From: Microvirga arabica
Lineage (GTDB): Bacteria; Pseudomonadota; Alphaproteobacteria; Rhizobiales; Beijerinckiaceae
Direction: 5' to 3'
Assembly (NCBI RefSeq): GCF_016811235.1
Contig: NZ_JAFBID010000060.1
Span: 1-40,313 of the forward strand
Length of the DNA: 40,313 nt
Below the pieces are notes generated by a model, which saw nothing but the letters and a program-made list of their open reading frames with translations, had not been told where the DNA came from and searched no databases. Position 1 is the stretch's first letter; every line of letters starts with the position of its first letter. Shown here one piece after another: positions 23,805 through 32,242 of the stretch. The position numbers were made by a program, and so were the translations under genes.

Positions 23805-25140
23805 GTGTGGTGCAGGTTCTGCAAATCGCCTGAGCGGGGCGGTCATGGCAGGATGGTGATGTCCAAGTCACCGTCCGAGAGGAGCCCCACCATGACCAGC
23901 ACCAAGGATAAACCTGCCGCTGCCGCCATCAAGGACCTTCTGAACCAGAGCCCGGACGGGCTGTGCGAGATCGTGCGCGCCGTCATGCAGGAGATGCTCG
24001 AGGCCGAGATGACCGATGCCCTCCAGGCCGAGAAGGGCGAGCGCACCTCTGCCCACCTGGGCTACCGCTCAGGCTACTATACCCGCACCCTGATCACCCT
24101 GATCACCCGGGTCGGCAAGCTCGAGCTGCGCGTGCCGCAGGACCGGGATGGCCGCTTCTCCACCGAGCTGTTCGAGCGCTATCAGCGCTCCGAGCAGGCG
24201 CTCGTCGCCACCCTGGCCGAGATCTACGTGCAGGGCGTCTCCACCCGCAAGGTCAAGGCGATCACCGAGGAGCTGTGCGGCCACAGCTTCTCGGCCTCGG
24301 CCATCTCCTCGATCAACAAGCGCCTGGACGACAGCCTGGCCCAGTTCGCCGCGCGACGGCTCGAGGAGCCGTTCCCGTACCTGATCCTGGACGCCCGGTA
24401 CGAGAAGGTGCGCTAGGGCGGCATCGTCGCCTCGCAGGCGGTGCTGATTGCGGTGGGCATCGACTGGGACGGGCGGCGCCAGATCCTGGGCGTCGAGATG
24501 GCCAACCGGGAAAGCCAGTCCTCGTGGCGGACCTTTCTGCTCGGCCTGCGCGAGCGCGGCCTCTCAGGGGTGGAGCTGGTGGTGGCAGACGATCATGCTG
24601 GCTTGCGGGCCGCCATCCGCGAGGTGCTGTCAGAGGCCGCCTATCAGCGCTGCTATGTGCACTTCCTCCGGAATGCGCTCGACCACCTGCCGCGCAAGGC
24701 GGACGACGACTGCCTGCAGGAGCTGCGCTGGCTCTACGACCGCCGCTCGGTCGAGGAGGCGCGGCGCGATCTGGCCGCCTGGATCGGCAAGTGGGGGGCA
24801 CGCTACCCGCGCCTGGTGGCCTGGGCCGAAGAGACGATCGAGGAGACCTTCACGTTCTACCGGCTGCCGCGCCAGCACCATAAGCACCTCAAGAGCACCA
24901 ACATGCTCGAGCGCCTGAACGAGGAGATCAGGAGGCGCACTTGCGTGGTGCGGATCTTCCCCAATGCGGCTTCATGCTGCCGGCTGGTGCGGGCGCTGAC
25001 CGTGGAGACGCACGAGAATGGGCTCGAAGCTCACCGCTACCTCAATATGGAGGACCTGAAGGAGCACAAGAAGGATCAACTCCGCGAAGCCGCCTAGCCA
25101 GCCTGCTCGGCCGCCCCGCTTTGCAGAACTTGACGCACAC
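23805..25140 (+). mobile_element. IS256-family insertion sequence
   Basis: Imperfect inverted repeats mark the ends: GTGTGGTGCAGGTTCTGCAA at 23805 and, reading inwards from 25140 on the other strand, GTGTGCGTCAAGTTCTGCAA. The length is about 1336 bp, normal for IS256. No direct repeat of the flanks is evident. Confidence 0.8.
23892..25097 (+). pseudogene. IS256-family transposase with one nonsense codon
   Basis: The frame is open from ATG 23892 to TAA/TAG at 25097 except for TAG at 24414-24416, just after YLILDARYEKVR, the segment with the first catalytic Asp. The second Asp (VVADDHAGL) and the Glu (NMLERLNEEIRRRTCVVRIF) lie in the second half, in the same frame. The expected codon is GAG, so a single G-to-T change would explain the stop. 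About 401 residues if restored. Confidence 0.85.
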
Positions 25141-25252
25141 AATCTAGTCTTGCTGCTGACAGTGGACCAGACGCGGTCATTCGGCCGACACAAATCCGTT
25201 GTCCACGAACTGCTCCGGCGACATCGAATAACGCTCCTAAGCTATGGGAGGG

Positions 25253-25444
25253 TCAATGCCTCTCGGTTGATCCCAGGTAGTTACGGATCACGATAACAGC
25301 GGCACTGATCGCCAGCGCAACGAAGATGGCGATCCCGATCCATTCGATCAGCTGCTCCACCCTTTCTTCTCCAGGGGGCACCGGTCCTGTGCTTCCGGTC
25401 CCTGGGATAGGAAGAGGCCGATCAAGGAGAAGCGTCTGCAGCAT
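25253..25444 (-). CDS. Small single-span membrane protein
   Basis: 63 residues: a proline-rich N-terminus (DRPLPIPGTGSTGPVPPG) and a membrane segment near the C-terminus (IGIAIFVALAISAAVIVIRN). AGAGGAG lies before the ATG. It begins 33 bases after the preceding gene on the same strand. Role unknown. Confidence 0.55.
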   Translation of the reverse strand: MLQTLLLDRPLPIPGTGSTGPVPPGEERVEQLIEWIGIAIFVALAISAAVIVIRNYLGSTERH

Positions 25445-25477
25445 CTATGCTCCTCTCGCGTTGCTCCCAAGGTCCGG

Positions 25478-25738
25478 TCAGTCCGAACAGGCAACCCGGC
25501 CGTGCCTCTGGCTCGTCTGCTTTCGCAGCTCGGCAATCTGGCGGACATATGGTTCACGGCGCTTGATGTGGCGCTGGCGCACCGTATCCACGATCACCCC
25601 CCTGAGTTCGGGCCTGGCCGTGATCCGGATCCGGGCCAACGCGAACTCATACTCGACATCAATGTTGGTCAGTGTGGTGGAGAGGATTGAGATCAGTTCA
25701 GTCAATCGATTGTCGTTCGCAGCCTCATCCATGAGCAT
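25478..25738 (-). CDS. Hypothetical protein
   Basis: 86 residues, mostly helical (MLMDEAANDNRLTELISILS, NIDVEYEFALARIRITARPE, VRQRHIKRREPYVRQIAELR). GGGAGGAA lies before the ATG. No signal or membrane segment and no recognised family. Probably transcribed with the small membrane protein downstream. Confidence 0.55.
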   Translation of the reverse strand: MLMDEAANDNRLTELISILSTTLTNIDVEYEFALARIRITARPELRGVIVDTVRQRHIKRREPYVRQIAELRKQTSQRHGRVACSD

Positions 25739-25847
25739 CTGTTCCTCCCAAGCGTATTTTCTCGAGTTTGCGGTGCCCCGCCGCGGCTACGCTCACCCAG
25801 TGCCGATCCTTGCTGGACGACTTTGTTGCGCAACGGGCTGAGGGTTT

Positions 25848-25952
25848 GGGGTGGCCTTGCATCAAGGCCACCCCTTAGGCCGCTCCTCGACCAGGGTGGC
25901 GTCTCGCTGCCCCTCTGGGCAGCTCTCTCCCTAAACTGCGGGCTCCTGCCGC
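25848..25952 (+). ncRNA. Possible third MmgR-like locus, degraded
   Basis: A perfect 12-bp hairpin with CAT loop (25848-25874) is followed by GCTGCCC-CTCT-GGGCAGC (25906-25923), then CTCTCCCTAAACTGC and a short GCGG/CCGC stem. The order matches copies 1 and 2 and the core CTCCCTAAACT is shared, but the final stem has no T run, so this copy may be a relic or may end differently. It lies in the gene-free stretch 25739-26200. Confidence 0.35.
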
Positions 25953-26200
25953 TGCCTGCTACCTACTTGGATTAGCTTCCGACCCTGAATGGGACCAGTC
26001 GGAGAGTCCCTACGGACTGTTCCGACTGATGGCTCAGACGCTGTAAGTTAATCCCGGCAAGGAGCTTGCGAGCAACCAAAAGTGCTCTCGAAGGGAGTAC
26101 GTAAAGATCCGTCGTAATCCTACCCACGGCTCTTCGCTTGTTAATCCAGGTTAACTCCGCCATCTGTTGGGCCAAGAAGCAAGAACAACAAGAGGAAACC

Positions 26201-26464
26201 ATGCCCAACAACTTGCATCAAACGTATGGCAAGTGCTCACCGAGCCTCAATGCCATGATGAGAGAGGTTCTTCATGTGCTTGGCAGCATCGACTTTGCCG
26301 CCGAGGTGGAATTGGAAAACCTCAAGATGAAACCTCTCGACCCAAACTTGAAAGAGCAACTCAAAGGCAAGATCAGAGCCGCCCATTGGGAGAAGCGCCG
26401 GCTGTATGTAGACATCTTGGAGACGTTGCGGCGTCGACAACACCGCCTGGCATTTGCGGCCTGA
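26201..26464 (+). CDS. Hypothetical protein
   Basis: AGAGGAAACC precedes ATG at 26201 and gives 87 residues, helical and soluble (MPNNLHQTYGKCSPSLNAMM, EVLHVLGSIDFAAEVELENL, WEKRRLYVDILETLRRRQHR). I recognise no family. Confidence 0.6.
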   Translation: MPNNLHQTYGKCSPSLNAMMREVLHVLGSIDFAAEVELENLKMKPLDPNLKEQLKGKIRAAHWEKRRLYVDILETLRRRQHRLAFAA

Positions 26465-26822
26465 AGGCGCCGCCGCTGATCGACTTGCCTGCGCAAACGG
26501 TGACAGAGGCACCAAAGGCAGGCGCGAATTGGCAGGGAAATCGTCAAAGAGTTGCAAGGACGAGCAGGAAGCAAGGCACGGCCCTCGCTATTTGCCAACC
26601 TGAGCGCGGGCTCGCAGCCGTAGAGGCACAGATTGCACGATTGCGCAGAACAGGAATGCGGAACTGCTCGGCATCATCCTTTTGCGCTTTGGAGGCGGGA
26701 TCCCACCTGTCCGGTCTGGCGCTCGGAAGGGTGGCACTCGGCGCCATTACAATCGGAAGAGACTCGCACGAGCCCTTCGATCCGGCACACGCGCGAGCAT
26801 AATCAAACTGGGAGGAGTAACA
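26465..26822. other. Gene-free stretch
   Basis: About 360 bases between two small genes on the same strand. Long open frames here lack coding character. No terminator or repeat noticed. Confidence 0.35.
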
Positions 26823-26954
26823 ATGATCGAGGTCCGTAAAGAACTAAGTTCTCTTATCAAAGCCTGCGAGGCCGCGGCCCAATCGCACATTGCCTATGCG
26901 CGGCAGGCCTATACCGAGTTCCAGCGTTCGTTTCATGAAGCAGCGCGCCGCTGA
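26823..26954 (+). CDS. 43-residue helical protein
   Basis: A strong ribosome site (GGGAGGAG) lies five bases before the ATG. The product MIEVRKELSSLIKACEAAAQ ... FHEAARR looks like one or two amphipathic helices. Too short to assign. Confidence 0.55.
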   Translation: MIEVRKELSSLIKACEAAAQSHIAYARQAYTEFQRSFHEAARR

Positions 26955-27291
26955 GGCCCTCCAGAGGGCTCATCAGTATCGCCACGAGCTGCAGCATCTC
27001 CCGCACGACGAGTAAGGCAACCGACAGGAGTGCGTCCGCAGCTGGTGAGACATTGCCAAGCTCATTGGTGGAATGATTAACATAGGTGAAAATTGTTGGG
27101 AACGCCTAACGATGGTCGGTGCGTTGTATCGCCGGCGTTGGCGTCTAGGTCAGCAAAGGGAAACTCATGTGAGCGCCTTTACTGCTTCTAAGTTTGCGTG
27201 AGTTCGAGCCGCTTCGCCCTGCGGCTGGTATCAATTCGTGTAATCAGTTTTAGAGCACCTGCACCACCCTTCCTATTGCCAGGGAGAGACG
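26955..27291. other. Gene-free stretch upstream of the phasin fusion
   Basis: About 340 bases with no gene. It contains the GGAAC element described separately. Confidence 0.35.
27099..27125 (+). promoter_or_regulatory. Candidate EcfG-type promoter for the hemerythrin-phasin gene
   Basis: GGAAC at 27099 and CGTT at 27122 are 18 bases apart. The alphaproteobacterial general-stress consensus is GGAAC, 16-17 bases, CGTT, so the spacing is one base long. It lies 167 bases before the gene start. Confidence 0.35.
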
Positions 27292-28287
27292 ATGTCTGCC
27301 ACCAGACGATTCAGCCAAGCACCACCGGACAAAGTGAACGAGTTGTTCGAGAAACTCGTCGCCACGTCCAGCAATGCGGTTAAAACCCGTGAGCGCTTGT
27401 TCGCGGACCTGAAAGAAGAGCTGGAGCTTCTAGCCTCCTTGCAGGAGGAGCATCTTCTCCCAATCCTGCGACGACACGGGATGGAGGATCTCGTGCGGGA
27501 GGCCCGCAACGACAACCAGGAGACGGCTGCGCTCCTAGGCGAGCTGGAGCGCATGCCCAAGAACGATCCGGAGTTCATCGGGAAATTGGATGATCTCAGA
27601 CGAGCCTTCCAGCAGCACATTCGTGACGACCGGAAGGAGCTGCTTCCCGCCGTGCTCAAAGTTCTGAGCGACGACGAAGCCAACGCCATAGCCGAAACAG
27701 TGGAGGACGAGATGGCGAATATTGATGAGAACAAACGAGCCGATGCCCGTCGGGCACGGGAGCAGGTCGAGACCACGCAGCGTGTGACCGAGGATGTGGC
27801 CAACACGCTACGCGCTGGCATTGAAAGCGCGCAGACTATGGCTCAAGCCATGCAGGAGGCGGTAACAAACAGTTGGGGCGCCTTCTCGGAGCTGGCCCGC
27901 CGCTCCGCGGGTCAGGCCCTGCCGCTGGCAGGTCAGCCGGATGGCACCGCTCAGGGGCTGACCGAGGAGACTGCGCACAACCTGCGCGCTGTGGCGCAGT
28001 CCAGCGCGGCCCTGACTCGCGGCCTGCAGGATGTGTCGCGCGAGGTGGTCGAGCGCAGCCAAAAGCGACTGCAGCGCAACCTGGACGGTTTGCAGGCCCT
28101 CGCACGTTGCCGGTCGATGACGGATTTTGTCGAGGTGCAATCCTCTCTTTTGCGCGACAACCTCGAACAAACGGTTGAGAACAGCCGCCGCATCGCGGAG
28201 TTGACGATCCAAATGACTGGTGAGGCCACGCGCACCGTGACGGCTCAGGTTGAAAGGACCAACCAGCATCTCAACCGCGCGGCGTGA
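27292..28287 (+). CDS. Hemerythrin-like / phasin fusion protein
   Basis: 331 residues with GGGAGAG before the ATG. Residues 10-130 resemble a hemerythrin HHE domain: LEEHLLPILRRHG-like (LASLQEEHLLPILRRHG, His54 and His62) and LRRAFQQHIRDDRKELLPAV (His109, Glu116). Residues 165-325 are a phasin domain (ARCRSMTDFVEVQSSLLRDN, SRRIAELTIQMTGEATRTVT). Phasins coat polyhydroxyalkanoate granules; HHE domains bind di-iron or sense oxygen. Metal binding is uncertain because some ligands are not obvious. MmgR-type sRNAs in this window control phasins elsewhere, so a link is possible. Confidence 0.75.
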   Translation: MSATRRFSQAPPDKVNELFEKLVATSSNAVKTRERLFADLKEELELLASLQEEHLLPILRRHGMEDLVREARNDNQETAALLGELERMPKNDPEFIGKLDDLRRAFQQHIRDDRKELLPAVLKVLSDDEANAIAETVEDEMANIDENKRADARRAREQVETTQRVTEDVANTLRAGIESAQTMAQAMQEAVTNSWGAFSELARRSAGQALPLAGQPDGTAQGLTEETAHNLRAVAQSSAALTRGLQDVSREVVERSQKRLQRNLDGLQALARCRSMTDFVEVQSSLLRDNLEQTVENSRRIAELTIQMTGEATRTVTAQVERTNQHLNRAA

Positions 28288-28309
28288 GCAAGCTCTGTTC
28301 TTGAGAAGT

Positions 28310-28337
28310 ATGCTCCCGGCTCACCGGCCGGGAGCAT
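28310..28337 (+). terminator. Hairpin after the phasin-fusion gene
   Basis: An 11-bp perfect stem ATGCTCCCGGC / GCCGGGAGCAT with a 6-base loop, 23 bases after the stop codon. There is no T run after it, so it may act as a stability element or a weak terminator. Confidence 0.45.
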
Positions 28338-28580
28338 CTATGAGGAGCCAGAGGTCAAACGTGGATATTCGGGACCTTCCTTTTTGGGGTCAGCCCGCCA
28401 TACGGTACCGGTCGAGCGGCCTCGGGTCCGCACTAGCGCCGCGGCAGGATTCAACGCTTTGTTGCCCCAGCCTGTCGCTGATGCTTGGTACATCCGGCTG
28501 CCCTATGCTCCCTCCCGATTGGAGCTGGGCGGAGATGGCCTAGCGCCTATACTCCTCATTACGAGCAGCAGGTTCTTGCC

Positions 28581-28811
28581 ATGATGCCCCTGTACTTTCT
28601 TCATATCCGAAACGGGAACAAGCTTGAGGTAGATCCAGACGGCACAGAGCTGCCAGACTTGGATGCCGCCTTTGAAGAGGCCCGGAAAGTGGCACGGGAG
28701 CTCGTGGGGGAAGTGGCTGATTTAGGACAGGATGCAATCATCGAGATTGCTGACGGATCCGGCCAAACAATCCTCACTGTTCCATTCTCGGACGCAGTCC
28801 GGACGCATTAG
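28581..28811 (+). CDS. DUF6894-like small protein
   Basis: About 76 residues beginning MMPLYFLHIRNGNKLEVDPD, then GTELPDLDAAFEEARKVARE and ending with IIEIADGSGQTILTVPFSD. This P-x-Y-F-H-x-x ... D-x-x-G-x-x-L-x-D-x-x-x-A pattern is common in rhizobial and methylobacterial genomes. Function unknown. The ribosome site (AGCAGG) is modest. Two adjacent ATGs are possible starts. Confidence 0.7.
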   Translation: MMPLYFLHIRNGNKLEVDPDGTELPDLDAAFEEARKVARELVGEVADLGQDAIIEIADGSGQTILTVPFSDAVRTH

Positions 28812-28863
28812 GAGGAAGGTGCGGACGTGGGCAGGCCGCTTCGCATGACACGTGAGGTCTGTC

Positions 28864-30831
28864 TCACCTATCCTGCAGTTTGGGCTGCAAGCCTGCCATA
28901 ACCGCAATCTGCACCAGCTCAGGCAGACTTTGGGCACCCAGCCGCTCCATGATACGGGCACGGTGCGCCTCAACCGTCCGCGGGCTGAGCCCAAGATCCC
29001 GGGCAATCGTCTTGTTGGTACCCCCGGCGAGAAGTCCATCCAGCACCTCCCGCTCACGTGCTGGCAGGGCTGCAATCAGCGCCTTCACCCGCTCAATGGC
29101 CTGATCCTGCTCGGCTCTCTCGCGGATGGTCGCCTGAGCGGAGGCGAGCGCCTCCAGAAGCTGTTCAGAGCGATAGGGCACATCAAGGAAATCCACCGCT
29201 CCCGCCTTCATCGCCTGGACCCCGACCGCGACGTTACCCTGGGCTTCGCCGATCACGATCACCGGCAGGCCCGCACGCCGGGCTTTCAGCTCTTTGGGGA
29301 TCGTCAGCTCACCCGTCGCGGCATCGCGGATGTCGAGCACCACACAGCCGGGCACCAACACCGGCGCTACTTCCAGGAAGGCCTGGGCCGCGGAGAACAT
29401 CTTCACCTCATAGCCAGCCTCCTGGAGCAGAAGGCAAAGATTCCGTCGTGAGTCCTCATTGCTGTCGACCACGTAGACGGTGGAGCCGTCATGCTGCGTG
29501 ATGTCCTTGGCGATGCCGGCAATCCGTCGAATGGTCTGGTGTTCATCGAAGATTGGAAAGCCGGTCGCGTGGATATGGCGCATGCTCCCGTCCGGCCGAA
29601 CGATGCGGTACTCCTCGACCACAGTGTCACCCCGCAGAACCCGCTCGGTAGCTTGGACAGAGCGCTCGCGGTCCTCAGGATGGACGGTTTCGGCCCATTG
29701 ATCACGGTGCTGGAAGGTCTCTGGCGACCAGCCCCAGACACGCTCAAAGGCGGGGCTGACATACTCCATCTCCAATGTCTCGGCGTTCATGATCCAGAGC
29801 ATGTCCGTCGAGTGCTCGGCGAACTGCCGGAACCGTGCTTCGCTCTCCCGCAGGGCGGTCTCCGCCCGTGCTCTGAGGACCGACGTCCAAGTGCGTTCGG
29901 CCACCTCCTGCACCAGTGTCACTTCATCGTCGCGCCAGTGACGTGGCTCTCCCTGGTGAACATAAAGCGCCGCAACCAAGCGACCTTCTCGGATCAGCGG
30001 CGCGATGATGCTGGCGCGCTTGCCGGTACGGACGAATTCAGCCGCGGTATGCTCCTCTGCGCTGCGAGGATCCATCAAAGCGTCATCAATGCGAACTGTC
30101 TTCCCGGCCCGCAATTCGCTTTCGACGGGTGAGCCAAAGTCGCCCATATGATACTGACCGGCAAAGGTGGGGGTTGCTCCTGCAGTCCAGTCGCGTTCGA
30201 CTGTAAAGGACCCGCCGGTCTCGCTGAATTCGGCATACCCGACGCGGCTGGCCTTCAGGTGCCGGCCGAGCATTTCGGCTGCCGTCGCCATGACACCTCG
30301 CGCATCAGGTATCCCGCGCAGACGCGTGCTCAGGTCAATCAGGAACCGAAGCCGCTGCTCACCAAACACCCTCTCGGTGGTTTCATGGATGACGATGAGG
30401 ACGCCCCCTATATCGTTGGTCTCTGCCATGACAGGGCTGAAGGAAGCATTCCACCATGTCTCCTCGGGATAGCCCTTTCGTTGCACGATCCAGACAGGCA
30501 CGTCCTGGACGTAAGTTGCCTCCCCGCGAAGCGCCTGCATGACGAGCGGCGAGGCAACATCCCAGATTTCGGCCCAGGCCTGTGGCAGAGGCTGCCCGAG
30601 TGCCTCCGGCCTGATGCCACGCAGCGGAAGGCAGGCATCATTGTAGAAGGTGATCAGTTCCGATCCCCAAAGAAGGTAGGTCGGCATCTTGGAGCGCAGC
30701 ATGTTGCTGAGCGTGACGCAGAGTGAAGGTGGCCAAGTCTCGAAAGGCCCCAGCGGAGAGACTGCCCAGTCATATGCCTGGATGCGGGCTCCCATTGTGC
30801 CGCCGCCAGTCAGAAACGGCATGGTGCTCAA
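28864..30831 (-). CDS. PAS-GAF-PAS-receiver-LuxR one-protein regulator
   Basis: 655 residues. Start is TTG at 30831 because AGGAGG lies eight bases upstream; ATG 30822 is alternative. Domains: PAS about 25-155 (PLGPFETWPPSL), GAF about 165-325, PAS 330-447 (YVSPAFERVWGWSPETF, EYRIVRPDGSMRHIHATGFP), FixJ-like receiver 450-565 with phospho-Asp500 (GCVVLDIRD), and a LuxR helix-turn-helix 585-645 (LPAREREVLDGLLAGGTNKT, LGLSPRTVEAHRARIMERLG). The receiver Lys is replaced (FLDVPY) and the Thr/Ser is Gly. There is no kinase domain. It probably couples signal sensing directly to DNA binding. Confidence 0.88.
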   Translation of the reverse strand: MSTMPFLTGGGTMGARIQAYDWAVSPLGPFETWPPSLCVTLSNMLRSKMPTYLLWGSELITFYNDACLPLRGIRPEALGQPLPQAWAEIWDVASPLVMQALRGEATYVQDVPVWIVQRKGYPEETWWNASFSPVMAETNDIGGVLIVIHETTERVFGEQRLRFLIDLSTRLRGIPDARGVMATAAEMLGRHLKASRVGYAEFSETGGSFTVERDWTAGATPTFAGQYHMGDFGSPVESELRAGKTVRIDDALMDPRSAEEHTAAEFVRTGKRASIIAPLIREGRLVAALYVHQGEPRHWRDDEVTLVQEVAERTWTSVLRARAETALRESEARFRQFAEHSTDMLWIMNAETLEMEYVSPAFERVWGWSPETFQHRDQWAETVHPEDRERSVQATERVLRGDTVVEEYRIVRPDGSMRHIHATGFPIFDEHQTIRRIAGIAKDITQHDGSTVYVVDSNEDSRRNLCLLLQEAGYEVKMFSAAQAFLEVAPVLVPGCVVLDIRDAATGELTIPKELKARRAGLPVIVIGEAQGNVAVGVQAMKAGAVDFLDVPYRSEQLLEALASAQATIRERAEQDQAIERVKALIAALPAREREVLDGLLAGGTNKTIARDLGLSPRTVEAHRARIMERLGAQSLPELVQIAVMAGLQPKLQDR

Positions 30832-31050
30832 ACCGCAGACCTCCTCTGCCCTTGCGCTTGATCACGACAGCCCAAACTTGGCTATTTTGAGCCGCCTTGC
30901 ATGTTTCTGAAGCATAAGCCCCTGCCGCTCGATGTGTGAGACGATAATCTGGTAAGTCCGAAGCAAATTATGCCCTACGGCACGTCCCGTATTTCTACGT
31001 CGTACTACACCGACGTGACGAAGCGGGTGTGTCCGGATAGTGGTGCTCTA

Positions 31051-31122
31051 CCGGTCCCGCAATTTCTGCCCCTACGGGCCGGACCTTGAAGCGCCCTTTG
31101 AGACAATGGGCGCTTTCTTTTT
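31051..31122 (+). ncRNA. Orphan hairpin pair with intrinsic terminator
   Basis: A hairpin CCGGTCCCG / CGGGCCGG (31051-31082, one bulge) is followed by AAGCGCCC / GGGCGCTT and TCTTTTT (31089-31122), a strong intrinsic terminator. No plus-strand gene ends nearby, so it may end a small RNA of unknown start. Region 30832-31597 otherwise holds no gene, only this and the repeat at 31241. Confidence 0.45.
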
Positions 31123-31240
31123 GCCTATGCGGAGAACGGAAGATCCCACCTCACGAAGGTGCCCAAGGACACGCAGATGATGCTCTGGCTGGCATGGGGC
31201 GCGTGAGTTCGGGCTCAGAACAGAAAACCTCGAAGGTCTC

Positions 31241-31346
31241 TTGTGGGTCAGGCACAGTAATTCCCTTGGTCCTCAGGAACGTCCGGTACTCGTTATCAAA
31301 GCTGACATTCGGTCTACTTCGCGAATGTGCCAGGAGGCGACATTCC
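31241..31346. repeat. Dispersed repeat, copy A
   Basis: About 106 bases that align with 40151-40256, sharing CAGGAACG-x-CCGGTA-x-TC, GGTCTACTTC and GTGCCAG at the same spacing, at roughly two thirds identity. Read on the minus strand both copies encode S-R-P-x-V-x-x-x-x-E-Y-R-x-F-L, so they may descend from a coding element or from one of the intergenic repeats common in this order. Confidence 0.6.
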
Positions 31347-31597
31347 GGACCCACAACGTTCGTAACGGCAGGTCTCCACGACTCAACGACGTTCCGCTCA
31401 AGGTCCCTTTGTCGCTAAGCGATCGATACATAGCATCATTCCATCACAGCTCTGGATTGCCTCACTCTACGAGGTGATCCGCAGACCTCGTCCGGAGGAG
31501 ATAGAAGGCTGGTGCTCAATTGGTCTTGGGAGTATCTTGACCTTAGCAATCCCTATTCCGCCGACAACGATCTGCGCCAGAGCCTAGGGAGGTGACC

Positions 31598-32242
31598 ATG
31601 CCTGACGTCACATGGACGATCAAAGGGCGCGAGTTCATTCATTGTAATTGCGATTATGGCTGCCCCTGCCAGTTCAATGCCCGCCCAACCCACGGCCATT
31701 GCCACGCCGTTGCCGGGATCGAGATCGCGGAAGGCCACCACGGCGACACGAAGCTCGATGGCCTCCAGGTAGCCTGTGTCCTTGCCTGGCCGGGCGCGAT
31801 TCACGAGGGGCGAGGTCACGCGACGCCCATCATCGACGAGCGGGCGACCCCAGAGCAGCGCGAAGCCCTCCTGCGCATCATGAGCGGTGAGGACACCGAG
31901 CCTGGAGCCACCTTCTTCCAGGTTTTTGCCACGACCTACGAGAAGGTGAATGATCCGATCTTTGCCCAGATCGACCTCGAGATCGACGTCGACGGCCGCA
32001 CGGCACGCCTCAGGGTGCCGGGTGTGATCGACGCAAGGGGCGAGCCGATCCTCAATCCAGTCACGGGTCAGCCGCACCAGGCGCGGATCAATCTTCCCAA
32101 CGGCTTCGAATACACCGTAGCCGAGATCGGCCGGGGCTGGGGAACGGCAACAGGCGCCATCGAACTCGATCTGGAGGACTCCCACGCCCACTTTGCTCAT
32201 CTTCACATGACAGGCTCTGGAGTGGTGCGGCCAACCCCATGA
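31598..32242 (+). CDS. DUF1326 domain protein
   Basis: GGGAGGTGA directly before ATG at 31598 sets the start. The N-terminus carries the cysteine motif HCNCDYGCPCQFNARPTHGH typical of DUF1326, followed by GHCHAVAGIEIAEGHHGDTK, and later FFQVFATTYEKVNDPIFAQI and NLPNGFEYTVAEIGRG. The Cys/His cluster suggests metal binding. It overlaps the DUF2182 gene by four bases (ATGA), so the two are cotranslated. Confidence 0.88.
   Translation: MPDVTWTIKGREFIHCNCDYGCPCQFNARPTHGHCHAVAGIEIAEGHHGDTKLDGLQVACVLAWPGAIHEGRGHATPIIDERATPEQREALLRIMSGEDTEPGATFFQVFATTYEKVNDPIFAQIDLEIDVDGRTARLRVPGVIDARGEPILNPVTGQPHQARINLPNGFEYTVAEIGRGWGTATGAIELDLEDSHAHFAHLHMTGSGVVRPTP

Noticed and set aside
23963..24883. A 306-codon open frame overlapping the IS256 transposase.
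   Set aside because: Arginine- and glycine-rich shadow of the transposase in another frame.
26660..26664. GGAAC as a possible EcfG box before the 43-residue gene.
   Set aside because: No GTT at the right distance and about 160 bases from the start codon.
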